A stretch of DNA of 64,000 bases from Adenophora triphylla var. japonica (lineage: Eukaryota > Streptophyta > Magnoliopsida > Asterales > Campanulaceae). This document shows positions 11,278 to 21,576 of the stretch, piece by piece (positions within the stretch are counted from its first letter, which is position 1; each line of letters begins with the position of its first letter). The notes below the pieces were generated by a model that ran no database searches, was not told the DNA's origin, and saw only the letters and a list, made by a program, of their open reading frames with translations. The stretch is from the NCBI GenBank assembly GCA_022495995.1, contig JAFEMH010003634.1, positions 186,001 to 250,000 of the forward strand, read 5' to 3'. The position numbers and the translations under genes are program-made.

Positions 11278-11513
11278 TGTTAAGGAATTAGACTCTATTA
11301 AGGAATTAGACTCCTAATCATTGTGTATATTTAGTTTTCTTATTTTTTGGTTTCCTAATTGTATTTGATTTTCTAATTGTCTAAAGTAGAATATGGTTAG
11401 GATTAGGATTCTCTTGCTTAATCTCCAAGCAACTCTTGTATATATATACTCTATTGTGAATACAATTCAACAAGGCTTTTAAGCTCCAAAGTATTTGTCT
11501 TCTATTGTTTACA
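11278..11513 (+). repeat. copia-1 3' LTR
   Basis: 236 bp, nearly identical to the 5' LTR except for an 18-bp internal duplication of TTAAGGAATTAGACTC at its start. The duplication probably arose by slippage after insertion. Confidence 0.95.
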
Positions 11514-11518
11514 ATAAC

Positions 11519-12003
11519 CTTCATAAACAATTGACGAATCCTCTCTTTACGTTTCACTATTTTCTCTACACTTCATGTTTTATCCAATCTTTAATTATTA
11601 TATACATATTTCAGCACCACATTAATAAGAGTCAAAATAAAACAATTTATGTATGAAATAAATAATTGTCTCAAGTCGAGCGATTAAATACATTGTTCAT
11701 ATTAATAATACTACTGACGCTAAATACATGTAATATTCTCAATGATGAACCAATCCAGTAAGCTCACTTACTTATAGCACCCGTAGTGATGACTTGGAAG
11801 ACTATTCCTCATTATATCGAGAGAAACTTTAGTTATCGAATACGTTGGTCGTAATTATTAATGCACAATATTAATAATTACTATCTTACTGATAATGTTT
11901 ATAAACATATATATAATAAAATTCTCACAAATAATAGAATTTTCAATCATCATTTTATAATATTCTCACAAATAATAGTATTCTCAATTATCATTTTATA
12001 ATA
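11519..12003. other. AT-rich non-genic DNA
   Basis: No coding region, element ends or repeats are recognised between copia-1 and the next MITE. Confidence 0.6.
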
Positions 12004-12005
12004 TA

Positions 12006-12272
12006 CTCCCTCCGTCTCGCTAGTAATTGCACAGTTACTGTTTATGTGTGAATTAGGGAAAAAATAATGAAGAAAATGTTGTGAGTATGAAAAGTGAGGT
12101 TGGAGAGAGAAAGTGGAGTAGGAAATAGTGATTTGATTGGTGTTGTGAGTATAAAAGTAAAGTAGGAGAGAGAATTAGTGGGTGGAATAGTAAAGATTAT
12201 TTGCCATTTTAGGAAATTTGTAATGAGACGCACAATGAGAAAAGTGTGCAATTTGTAGCGGGACGGAGGGAG
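12006..12272. mobile_element. Stowaway MITE
   Basis: A 267-bp element with ends CTCCCTCCGTCTCGC and GCGGGACGGAGGGAG, flanked by TA at 12004-12005 and 12273-12274. It contains the GAGAGAGAAAGTGGAG-type internal words shared by the other Stowaway copies here. Non-coding. Confidence 0.9.
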
Positions 12273-12366
12273 TAGTAATTTATGTTCAATAGAATTTATT
12301 ATTTAAATTAAACGAGCAAAAAAAACTAAAATTAAATAATAAATACTGACATCAAAATAAATAATA

Positions 12367-12653
12367 CTCCCTCCGTCCCAGCCCAATTGATACTTATTTC
12401 CTTTTTGGTCCGTTTCAGCCCAATTGATACTGTCCAAAATGGAAGGAAATCTTTACTATATTCCCCACTCATTCTCTCTCCTATTTCACTTTTACACTCA
12501 CAACATTCTCTCTCCTAACTATTCCTCCCACTCATTCTCTCTTCTATTTAATTTTTCATACTCACAATATTTTCTTCCACTTTTTCTCTCTCTTACTTTT
12601 TCTTAATTTGTGTGCCCAAAATTTTAGTATCAGTTCGACTGGGACAGAGGGAG
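12367..12653. mobile_element. Stowaway MITE
   Basis: A 287-bp element with ends CTCCCTCCGTCCCAGCC and CTGGGACAGAGGGAG, flanked by TA (12365-12366 and 12654-12655). It is oriented opposite to the copy at 12006, judging by the CTCTCTCC-rich strand. Non-coding. Confidence 0.9.
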
Positions 12654-12735
12654 TATAAAATATGTCTTGACACATTGTGCACACAATTTCAGAGTCCGTT
12701 TAATTTATGACATTTAACCCATGAAGGAGGGATTA

Positions 12736-13280
12736 GACTATCCCCATCAGTGACCCCGACCCAACTCAACCTCAAATAAAATATTAATTTCTCTCACTTT
12801 CATATACACACTCCCAACCTTATATAATTTATACTCCCATCAGTGACCCCGACCCAATCGAACCCAACCCAACCTTTTAAAAATAAAATATTTATTTTTT
12901 CTTTACTTCAACTTACCTAAAATACTTATCATTTTATTTTTTAAAATAATGTATTAGTAATAATATTTCTAAAATTACCCGTACAATTATTAAAAATAAT
13001 TACCCATACAATTATAAAAAAATATGAATTTTGATATATTTTTTATTTTATTATTTTATATAATTATATAAAATATATTAATTTTAAATATATATTTATA
13101 TAAATACATGTCACCCAATCATTGGGTGACATGTGTCCCATTTTGGTGACCCAACCTAGGTTGACTGGCTGCCCAGGACCTTGGATTTTGATGACTTTTG
13201 ATAACTTTTTCCTTTTTTTTTTTTTTTTTTTTGTTTAACCCATGGTGACTCTCTCACAAGAGTCACCAATGAGAGTAGTC
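12736..13280. mobile_element. PIF/Harbinger (Tourist-like) element
   Basis: Imperfect inverted ends GACTATCCCCATCAGTGAC and, from the right, GACTACTCTCATTGGTGAC, flanked by TTA on both sides (12733-12735 and 13281-13283), the Harbinger target duplication. The CCATCAGTGACCCCGACCCA end sequence is duplicated internally at about 12837. 545 bp, no transposase. Confidence 0.75.
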
Positions 13281-13283
13281 TTA

Positions 13284-13613
13284 TAATAGACTTGCTGGTG
13301 AAATATGTTACTTGATCTTGTTGTTCTTTTATAGGGTTGATGACTTTCTTTTATTTATCAAGTGACGAAAACTCCTTTTGAATTAGGGATGTAAAAACAT
13401 ACATACAAAGACATAGGTGTACTCTATTTGATATCAAAATAAAAATAAGCTTTTTTTTTTTTTTTCGTAGCATCCCCCCCTTATTGAAAGGTTTGAATCA
13501 TTATCTCTATCTCGAAAAGGAAATAGCTATACTCGAGACCAAGAAACTTGTACAAATGCCTTATGCCGTTGTACATATGATACCCCTCCAGGCCTCCATC
13601 TCTCGAATGTCTT
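13284..13613. other. non-genic DNA
   Basis: No gene or element ends seen. A T-run lies at 13451-13465. Confidence 0.55.
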
Positions 13614-13720
13614 TTATATTTAGGACTTTTTATCAAAAATTCACTAAAAAACATGCTATTTACAAAAAAAAACATTGTAAGTTGTAATTTTACAAAAAAC
13701 TATTTAGCTAAATATGAATA

Positions 13721-14019
13721 CTCCCTCCGTCCCAGGAAATACTTCACCATTTTAGATTCGACACGCAAATTAAGGAAATAAGTGGGAAGAAAAAATGTTG
13801 TGAGTGTAATTTGAAAATAGGAGAAAGAATTAGTGGAGGAAATAGTAAATTTAAAAAGTGTTGTAAGTGTAATACTGAATTAGGAGAGAGAATGAGTGGA
13901 GGAAATAGTTAGTGGGTATAATAGAATATTAATAAAACTTTTCCATTTTAGGAAAGGTGAAGCTTCAAACGGGACGCCATTTTGGGTAAAAGGTGAAGCA
14001 TTTTCTGGAACGGAGGGAG
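13721..14019. mobile_element. Stowaway MITE inserted in the Pack-MULE
   Basis: A 299-bp element, CTCCCTCCGTCCC to GAACGGAGGGAG, flanked by TA (13719-13720 and 14020-14021). MULE copy 2 at about 44990-45005 keeps the uninterrupted sequence AAATATGAATATTACAAAAA, a natural empty site that confirms both the insertion and the TA duplication. Confidence 0.95.
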
Positions 14020-14154
14020 TATTACTAAAAACTATTTTTGCACACAAAACACACACCCATCTCTCTTTACCCTCTCTATCTTTACCCAACCCAACTCCGG
14101 TGACAAGCTTCCCTCCGGCGACCACCTTCCCCACTCCGGCGAGTCCATTGATTC

Positions 14155-14513
14155 CGGCCAACAACCTTAAGCCGTCCACCGGAACTCTCAAACACCTCGC
14201 GGCTCACTTTCGTCCCACTACGCATGATCAAAGTATCACAGAGCGAGATCTTAGTGCAGAGCTCCTCAGGACTCAGGTTATAGGAGCAATCAACGTTAGC
14301 AAAGTCCTTCAACAGATCTAGACCGGCTTCGCCAAGCTTTTCTGCGACGAGGACGGTAGGTTTGGCGTCCATGGCAAAAACGACGAAGACGCGAGAATTT
14401 CGATTTCGGCGGGGGAGGGAGACGACGATTGTGGAGGGGAGCTTCCATGAGAGAGAGGCTTTGTTGAGCGACATCGTACAAGGGAGTCTCAAAGCTAAAG
14501 CCGAAGCCGCCAT
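14155..14513 (-). pseudogene. captured 5' fragment of D-3-phosphoglycerate dehydrogenase
   Basis: On the minus strand, ATG at 14513 opens a frame (MAASALALRLP) with a Ser/Arg-rich chloroplast-transit-like N-terminus. The PGDH N-terminal substrate-binding region follows: KPTVLVAEKLGEAGLDLL, ANVDCSYNLSPEEL, RSGTKVSREVFESSGG and RLKVVGR. PGDH makes 3-phosphohydroxypyruvate from 3-phosphoglycerate, the first step of plastid serine synthesis. Similarity ends at VVGR (about 14155), just before the GVGIDNVD region expected in real PGDH, and joins sequence shared with MULE copy 2. The NAD-binding and regulatory domains are absent. This is a transduplicated exon, not a working gene. An upstream in-frame ATG at 14555 may lie in the captured leader. 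Confidence 0.9.
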
Positions 14514-14911
14514 TGTTATTAAGCTCGGGTTTGTTTGGGAAGTGTTTTCTGCCAAAGTGCGCCCTTATGGAAAGAGGGTTAGAAAGTCTGGATTTTATAG
14601 TGGAGATTAGAGAAAACAGAGTCCAGATTACACGCACCTAGAAATTAGATTAGTGTATCATTAATTTTATTTACATTTTGCCACCATAGACTTTGTAAAC
14701 TCACATCTTGCACCTTGATGTTATGACTAGATTGTTTAGAGATCGCTTAATTTTGGAAATATCACATATTAAGATGCGTGGGTGAGGTTTGTGGATAAGA
14801 ATAAATAATTATAACACTTATTAGTTTCTATGATTCTATCTATACTCTCCCTCCCTCTGTTTGTTCGTGAGTGATTAGATAGTGATTAGAGAGTGGAGCA
14901 TGGGGAAAAGT

Positions 14912-15190
14912 TGTTTATCATGTTTATCATTTGTTTATCAGTTGTTTATCATGTTTATCAATTGTTTATCATGTTTATCAGTTGTTTATCAGTTGTTTAT
15001 CATGTTTATCAGTTGTTTTATCAGTTGTTTATCATGTTTGTCACTTGTTTATCATGTTTATCAGTTATTTATCATGTTTATCATTTGTTTATCAGTTGTT
15101 TATCATTTGTTTATCATTTGTTTATCAGTTGTTTATCATGTTTATCAGTTGTTTATCATGTTTATCAGTTGTTTATCAGTTATTTATCAG
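14912..15190. repeat. GTTTATCAGTT / GTTTATCAT array
   Basis: Head-to-tail units of GTTTATCAGTT and GTTTATCAT (about 28 units). The same array, about four times longer, lies at 46270-47275 in MULE copy 2. Minus-strand units read TGATAAAC and so contain GATAA. Confidence 0.95.
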
Positions 15191-16035
15191 AATGAAGATT
15201 ACTAGATATGAATTTCTCTCGTTAGGGATTTTAATTTGATTCAGTTTGGTCACTGGAATGTGAGAATTGGATGGAATTGGAGAGTCAATTCGTAATGCAT
15301 GCACATTGAATCAGTAAAATTTAAGTTGTTAATGATGAAGATTAAGCAATTCGAATTAAAGCTTTGTTGAAGTAGTTTGTGATCATGCAAAATATTTCTC
15401 GAACTGAAGAATGATTGTTTTACATTTTATGTTTATTTATGTTCTTTTTCTTTTTCTTTTTTCTTTTTTTTAAGAAAATAGTGCTTTCAATTTACAAAAG
15501 TAGTTTTTTGTAATTTTTATAGAAGTTTTTTGTAATTTCCATCTAGTGTGTATTTTTTTGTAATTTTCATCTTTTAAAATGAGTTTTTTGTAAATGCCTC
15601 TTATTTTTAAGATTAAAGTACATTGTGAAATTATTAAAATTAAAGACAGATTATAAATATTCTAATTATTCACATCTACACTTTCAGTTTCGCAAATATA
15701 TTTTGAAATGTGAAAAAAAATTGGTATCTTTTAGGGATAATGTTTTTTAGAAATAGATATTTATTATAGAATTATAATTTGCTTGACATTAGGCTATGTT
15801 TGTTTTTAAGTAAAGTAGTTACGAAAAATAATTTCTGAAAAATGAAAAATATTTTCTGAAAATTTGAAATGTTTTTTTGGAAAATGAAAACAATTTTTTT
15901 CATATGTTTGATAAATCTTAGGAAAATATTTAGTAGTTGATAACTTTGTGAATACGCTTCCGAATAATAAGATTTTAGAAATAATGGATCTATAAATTAA
16001 GTACGAATAACAAAAATTGTTTTTTTTTTTTTAAG

Positions 16036-16392
16036 GCAGTGATGGGCGGGGTGGGTAAGCTGGGGTGGGAGATCTACAAGTTAAGTATAAATAACAATAA
16101 TATTTTTTAAATGGTGTGGGGGGGGGCAGAGGGTGTTGTGGGGTTTGTGGCAGGGTAGGGTAGGGGTGAGGTAGGGGAGGGATTTGGGTGGGGTAAGGTA
16201 GGGTAGGGTGGGGATGTGGGGGTTGGTTGGTCGGGGTAGGGTGAGGAAGGGGTATGGGTTTTTGGTTTGAAGCGGGGGTAGAATGGGGGTGTGGTGGTGT
16301 GGTAGGGGTGGGTAGGGTGTTTTAGGAGGTTTTGGTTTGGTAGGGTGGGGTGGGTGAGTTTAGGGGGTGGAGAAAAGTGAGTAGGGTAAGGG
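16036..16392 (+). repeat. G-rich, strand-biased GGGGTRGG low-complexity block
   Basis: About 350 bp almost free of C on the plus strand, made of GGGTAGGG, GGTGGGG and GGGGGGGG words. Many runs of three or more G within short distances could form G-quadruplexes. It lies in otherwise AT-rich DNA. Confidence 0.9.
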
Positions 16393-16625
16393 GGTTAAGA
16401 AACAATTTTAGAAAAATGAAAAGCGGAGAATAATGTATAATTGACTTTATTTTTCTAATGTTACAAAATATTAGAAAATGAGAAAAACATTTTCCATATT
16501 GTAATAAAACATCAAAAAATGATTAAAACATTTTCTGCGAGCTATTTTACGTATAACAATCCGAGTCTTTTGAAGGATGTATAATATAATGATAAACATG
16601 TATGGTATATAGAGTGAATAAAGAC

Positions 16626-16627
<2 letters not shown>

Positions 16628-16719
<92 letters not shown>
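16628..16719. repeat. (AT)n microsatellite
   Basis: About 92 bp of perfect AT dinucleotides, about 46 units. Confidence 0.98.
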
Positions 16720-16721
<2 letters not shown>

Positions 16722-16965
16722 CTTAATATTTTAGCTAATAACATTTATTTTTTAGTGACCAGTTTAAGTAATTTTTATTAATAATTTATGTCAATTAAGA
16801 TATTTCAGTAAAAAATTACAATTGTTATTGATACTATTTATAATAATATAATAAGGCCAAAATGTAAAATTAGTATCCAAACTATAGGGTAATTTTGAAT
16901 TAGATACCTAAACTAGTTTTGTTGCATAAAATAAAATGTAACTTTATTATTTTTTAGTTGCAACG

Positions 16966-18416
16966 TGTTGGGTATGCATATTTTAACCCTCCTATTTTGT
17001 ATTAGATTTGATTGATACCATAACCTCCTATTTATTTTAAGGACTTTAGGACCCTATGTAATGAAGCTTAGACTTCAATTTTTAGCTAAGTCCATTTTAT
17101 AGAATAGGTTAAAATTAGGCTTGAAGACTGGCTCAAGAATCATTGGATCTTAGGATTGCAGTTTCAAGGGTTTCAGAACCGCCCTTTTAGAACCGCTTGG
17201 CAGAACCGCCTTTTCTTGCCTTGTGATTCCCTTCATCTGAAACCGCTTGAACGACAAGTGCAAACCGCACTTGGAAATCCTTCTTCTGGTAAAACCGCTT
17301 ACATGTCAAACCGCCTATCTCCAGAACCGCTTCAATGATTGGCTACTTAGAGTGAACCCCTTTTGACCGTTGGAATCCACGTCAGCAATATCAAAAGTCA
17401 ACTACCATATCTTGTCACATGACTACTTTTCAGACAAGATCTGCAAGGATCTTGAAAAGGTGACAGATGTCCTAAACACCTTGATTGCAGCTGAGGTCTG
17501 ATCAGCTTTACCTGCATCAACAGTTCCAAAGGACAAAAGTAGTTGCTATGGACCAATGGGATTACATCAAGGACTGTCCTTTCAACAGCTGTGTCCAACG
17601 GCTATATTCCTGATGCTTGGGTATAAATACCCCCAATCTTCACCATTTGAAGATTGCTTGAATCTTGAGAAATTGCTGTGTTCATGAGAAGTTGAAGCTC
17701 TGCCCAGAAATTCTTAGTCCTTTGAATCTTCATCTTCATACTTCAAAGAAATATTCCCAGCCCAGAAATCAAGCCTTAACACATTCAAGAATCATTGTGC
17801 TCTACATCTCACAGATTTAAAGAGCCTTGATCTTGTTCTCACACACACACCTCTCTTGTTTAAACACATAGTTTATTCATTTGAGATACACTGGTTATAG
17901 TCTAGGATTTGTTCTTCATAGAAAAGATTTTATTGTACTTTGTAATCTCTCAAATACTCAATATAAAATCTCTCTTAGAAATCCAAGACTAACCATCTTG
18001 GTAGTGGACGTAGATCGTTTATCGATTGAACCACTCCAAATATTGTGTTCTTACTTTACGCATTTATATTTCTTGTGCTTACCGATTATCTTCCTTTTCT
18101 CTCGTTTGATCTTTATATAGTTATCCTTTATTGTGAAATTGTGTTTGGAGTTAACATTGTCAAACTACATTTTCTCGTTTTGCAACCGCTCGTAAAACCG
18201 CACTAAAACCGCCTTGCAAAACCGCCTCCTCAAAACCGCATTTTACTAAGTATATTCCGTCGTGCATTTTACAACTCTACTTGCGTTTCTTATACATTGC
18301 AAGAGGTTTTGTAAGCGTAGAGGTTTAGTTTTAAACTGAGGGCGAAAAATTTTAAACAGCTATTCACCCCCCCTCTAGCTGTATTTTCACCCTTGTTGCC
18401 ACCTTTGGGACCAACA
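16966..18416 (+). repeat. copia-2 5' LTR
   Basis: 1,451 bp with matching ends TGTTGG and CCAACA. A TATA box (GTATAAATAC) lies at 17621-17630. AACCGC words cluster on both sides of it: eight at 17175-17335 and five at 18183-18240. Confidence 0.9.
17621..17630 (+). promoter_or_regulatory. copia-2 LTR TATA box
   Basis: GTATAAATAC inside the LTR, about 800 bp upstream of the PBS, is the likely promoter core for the genomic RNA. Confidence 0.7.
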
Positions 18417-18418
18417 AG

Positions 18419-18430
18419 TGGTATCAAAGC
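18419..18430 (+). other. copia-2 primer binding site
   Basis: TGGTATCAAAGC, two bases after the LTR, is complementary to initiator tRNA-Met with one change from the usual TGGTATCAGAGC. Confidence 0.9.
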
Positions 18431-18484
18431 AAACACTTTTAAAACCATCGTTTTTCAAGCTTAACACTTGTGTGCCGATTCGAT

Positions 18485-20793
18485 ATGGCAAATACAAAGA
18501 CAATGACTACCGTTAACTATTCACACATTCCAATCTTGGACGAAGACCACTTTGACATCCGGGAAGTGCCGAATGCTCATTCATTTGGAAACCATAGATG
18601 AAATGCTGGTGGAGTGCGTGATCAATGGTCCGTTAGTTCCAATGAAGGCCAACACAGATGCAACCACCAGGGCAACTATTCCAGAGGTCAAAAAGCCAAA
18701 AGAAGAGTGGTCAGATGAAGAGAAGAGATTGGTGGCCTTGGACAGCAAGGCTAGGCACATCATTTCGGAACCCTCCCCGTATCAACTCTTCGTAAAGTGA
18801 TGTACCTCAAAACCGCAGCGTATGTGGGATGCCATTGAGAGCTACCTCGAAGGTGATGATGAATGCAAGGAAACCAAATTATATGCTGTTGAAAGATCAT
18901 ACAACAACTTCAAGTAAAATCCAACGAAACCTTGCGTCAAACCTACGACCGATATGTTGAGGTAGTTAATGCTTGTAGATCTCTTGGCAAAACTTTAACC
19001 GATAAGGAAATCAATATGACTTTCCTATCTCGCTTTAGGTTCTAAATGGGTAAATAAGGCTACCTCTTTAGAAGACTCCAAAGTTTTGGGTACTTGGTCG
19101 TTAAGTAACTTGTACGCCAATCTTAGAGTCTATGAATTAAAATTAAATCATATTGAAGAGATTGAAGGAAAAACCAAATCGCTTTCTATGTCCGTAGTGG
19201 AACAAGAGGAGAAACCATCTACATCCAACCAAACCGCCGATCCTTCCATATTAACCTCATCACTCATCGAGATGGATGATGATGATTTTGCCATGTTTGT
19301 GAAAAGATTCCAAAAATTTAGAAAATCCTCAAAACCTTTCACAAAATCATTTTCAAAAGGCAAACCTCCCGCAACGTTTTCTAAGGCCGAGATACAAGGA
19401 AAAAGAGTGATCTAGTTTGCTACAATTGTAGAAAACCCGGTCACTTTGCATCCGAAAGTGTCCACAACCTAAGTATGAATACATGAAAAGAAAACCTCTC
19501 CTGCGAAATTTTCTCGTCGCAAGGGAATGGTCACGAGGAGGAAGAGAATTCCAAGGAATTAGCAACTTGGATTGAAACAGATTCTCGATGATGGAAGTGA
19601 TGATGAAACCGAAGAGGTTAATCTCTCGCTAGTTGCGTATGCTTCCGATGAATCGATTCTCGAGTCGCCGAGTTGCAAGATATGGAAGAAAAGGAGGTTT
19701 CTACAAAACTTCCAAATTTTAAATTGGATGATGATATCAAACTTACTCCTAGCATTAAAATAGGAAATTGCTCGTATTCACGTCCCATTTTTCCTCCTAC
19801 AAATGCTCCACCTTCAAAAACTATTCCAAAGAAGAAAATTTTGAAAAAGGTGGTGGAAGAGGTTTCTCCCATGGAACATGAAAGGATGTTCAAGGAAGCC
19901 GAAATGGTGATCCATCGCTCTCAAATCTTAAGAAAGCCTTAAGCTTAGCTCATGATAAACTTAATGCCGTACAAGACGGAGAAAACCGTGATGAGGTCCG
20001 AAATTTCTAATCTTAAGGACCAAATCAAACAGATGACTCATCTTGCCGATCAAAACCGCATCCTTGAAACTAAGGTTGCCGCACTTCAACTCAGAATGAT
20101 GACTTGGTAACCCAAATCGACGATCGCCAAAAGATTATTGATTCGTGGCTCAAGTCTCAATCCACCAAGGATAAAATCATGGACTTCCAAGTTCCTCCCG
20201 AACTAAGGATGGTCTAGGGTTTGGATCTCGAGGAAGAGGAGAAGTGTGCATCCTCGAGTGAAAAGGATGAGGAATTTCCGTAACTAACTAAAGAAATTCC
20301 CAAGGAGAAGCATGCTAAGTGGTAAGTGGTAAAGCAAGACAAGTAAATTATGTCTACTCCTAAAGGAAAGCAATATGGGAAGAATTCGTGTTAAAACCTA
20401 AGAATTCTGGAAGCACCGAAGAGGAAATGGCTTATGGAATTGGTAGAATCCCCGCTCCAACCGCTTCTCGGTGAAAAAGGCGGTTCTCGCTAATTTCGTG
20501 TCTCGACCGCGCTCTCTTCGACCGCTCCTCCCGCCTTCAAAAGCAAGAATAGCGTTCCTGTGAAATACGTGGTCAAACCAAAGCCTCGTTTCCTTTATAT
20601 CACTGGAATGTTAGCCGGAACCGCACCTCCCAAACCGCTTCCTTGTCCCAAACCGCATGGAACTCCTAAGAAGAGTAAGGAGTTAGTAAAACCTCATGAT
20701 GCTTGTAGCTTTTATAAATGTTCTGTGTGTGATGGTTTAGGTCACAAGGCCGCAGAATGCCTTTGCGGTTCACATCCAATGCCAGAAGAGTAA
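18485..20793 (+). pseudogene. copia-2 gag, frameshifted
   Basis: ATG 18485 begins MANTKTMTTVNYSHIPILDE. A frameshift near 18556 moves the match to the frame containing MLVECVINGPLVPMK and EEWSDEEKRLVALDSKARHI, then ETLRQTYDRYVEVVNACRSL, all typical of copia gag (UBN2-like). Near 19416 a CCHC knuckle (CYNCRKPGHFASE) has lost its last Cys through a shift. A second knuckle, CSVCDGLGHKAAEC (about 20723-20764), is intact. Several stops and shifts follow one another, so no full Gag can be made. AACCGC words occur at 18812, 19234, 20056 and 20461-20655. Confidence 0.8.
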
Positions 20794-20917
20794 ACCTCCT
20801 TCGTCAAGCGTGTGTGGGTCGTAGGGTTGCTAACTTCAGGACCCAAGGAATAAAGGGGGACCTCGTTCTTAATGTTTACATTTCAGGTTCTCTCGCTTCA
20901 TGGCCGGTCACTCCAAG

Positions 20918-21430
20918 GATAATGAATGGTATCTTGACAAAGGGTCAAGCTCAAGACATATGACCGAGATAGATCATTACTTGAAGATGTCGTTGAAGCA
21001 AGTGGTCCGTCTGTAACCTTTGGTGACAACAACAAAGGCAAGACCATAGGATATGGTGTTATAAGGAGAGGAAACCTAACTATTGAGAAGGTTTCTCTTG
21101 TCGATGGACTCAAGCACAACCTCCTTTCAATTTCTCAATTTTGCGACAAAGGAATGCTTTGCAACTTCACGTCATCAAACTGCTTTATCAAAGATAGCAT
21201 TTCCGGCGTCACCCTACTAACAGGGATTCGTAAGAGTAATATTTACATTATTGATCTAAATTCTGCATGTAGTATTACTAATCTCTGTTTTGTAGCTATG
21301 AATGTGAGCGAAAATAGTTGGCTATGGCACAAGAGGTTGAGCCACTTGAACTTCAAGTATCTTGCAAAGATTGGTAGGGAAAACCTCGTTCGTGGTTTAC
21401 CTAAAGTGGCTGACCACCATCCGTAGAAAT
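20918..21430 (+). pseudogene. copia-2 protease and GAG-pre-integrase region
   Basis: A retropepsin-like stretch reads WYLDKGSSSRHMT (about 20930), so the catalytic DSG/DTG is DKG. It continues through GLKHNLLSISQFCDKGM and the GAG-pre-integrase motif LWHKRLSHLNFKYLAKI. A stop at 21424 and a shift separate it from the integrase frame. The altered active-site triad suggests a dead protease. Confidence 0.8.
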
Positions 21431-21576
21431 GCAAGTGCATGCCACTTGATAAGCGCCCGCGTCGTCTTTCACCAAGAAGACCGCTCCATCAACTTCAAGA
21501 TGCTTACAATCGCTTCACATAGATTTGTTTGGACCCGTAACCACCGCCAAAGATTGGAGGAAATAGATATACTTTA

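Larger units (their letters stand above)
6679..11513 (+). mobile_element. copia-1: full-length degenerate Ty1/copia element
   Basis: Complete element flanked by the 5-bp duplication ATAAC (6674-6678 and 11514-11518). It has two LTRs, a PBS, gag, protease, integrase, RT, RNase H and a polypurine tract in the copia order. The reading frame is broken by several nonsense and frameshift mutations, so it cannot move by itself. LTRs remain very similar apart from an 18-bp duplication in the 3' copy. Confidence 0.95.
13623..15600. mobile_element. Pack-MULE with PGDH gene fragment (MULE copy 1)
   Basis: Long degenerate inverted ends: left GGACTTTTTATCAAAAATTC and a run of TTACAAAAAACTA words; right, read inward, GAGGCATTTACAAAAAACTC. 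The 9-bp flanks TTATATTTA (13614-13622) and TTATTTTTA (15601-15609) match at 8 of 9, the Mutator target size. The same ends bound the relative at 44906-47559. No transposase is present. Contents: a Stowaway MITE (13721-14019), a PGDH fragment (14155-14513) and a GTTTATC array (14912-15190). Confidence 0.85.
15610..16960. other. non-genic DNA with low-complexity blocks
   Basis: No coding region recognised. GAAAATATTTTCTGAAAA-like words occur at both sides of a G-rich block (about 15830-15900 and 16440-16540), which hints at a degenerate transposon, but I could not define ends or a target duplication. Confidence 0.5.

Noticed and set aside
14882..15239. Three overlapping hydrophobic open frames
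   Set aside because: Same GTTTATC repeat effect in MULE copy 1.
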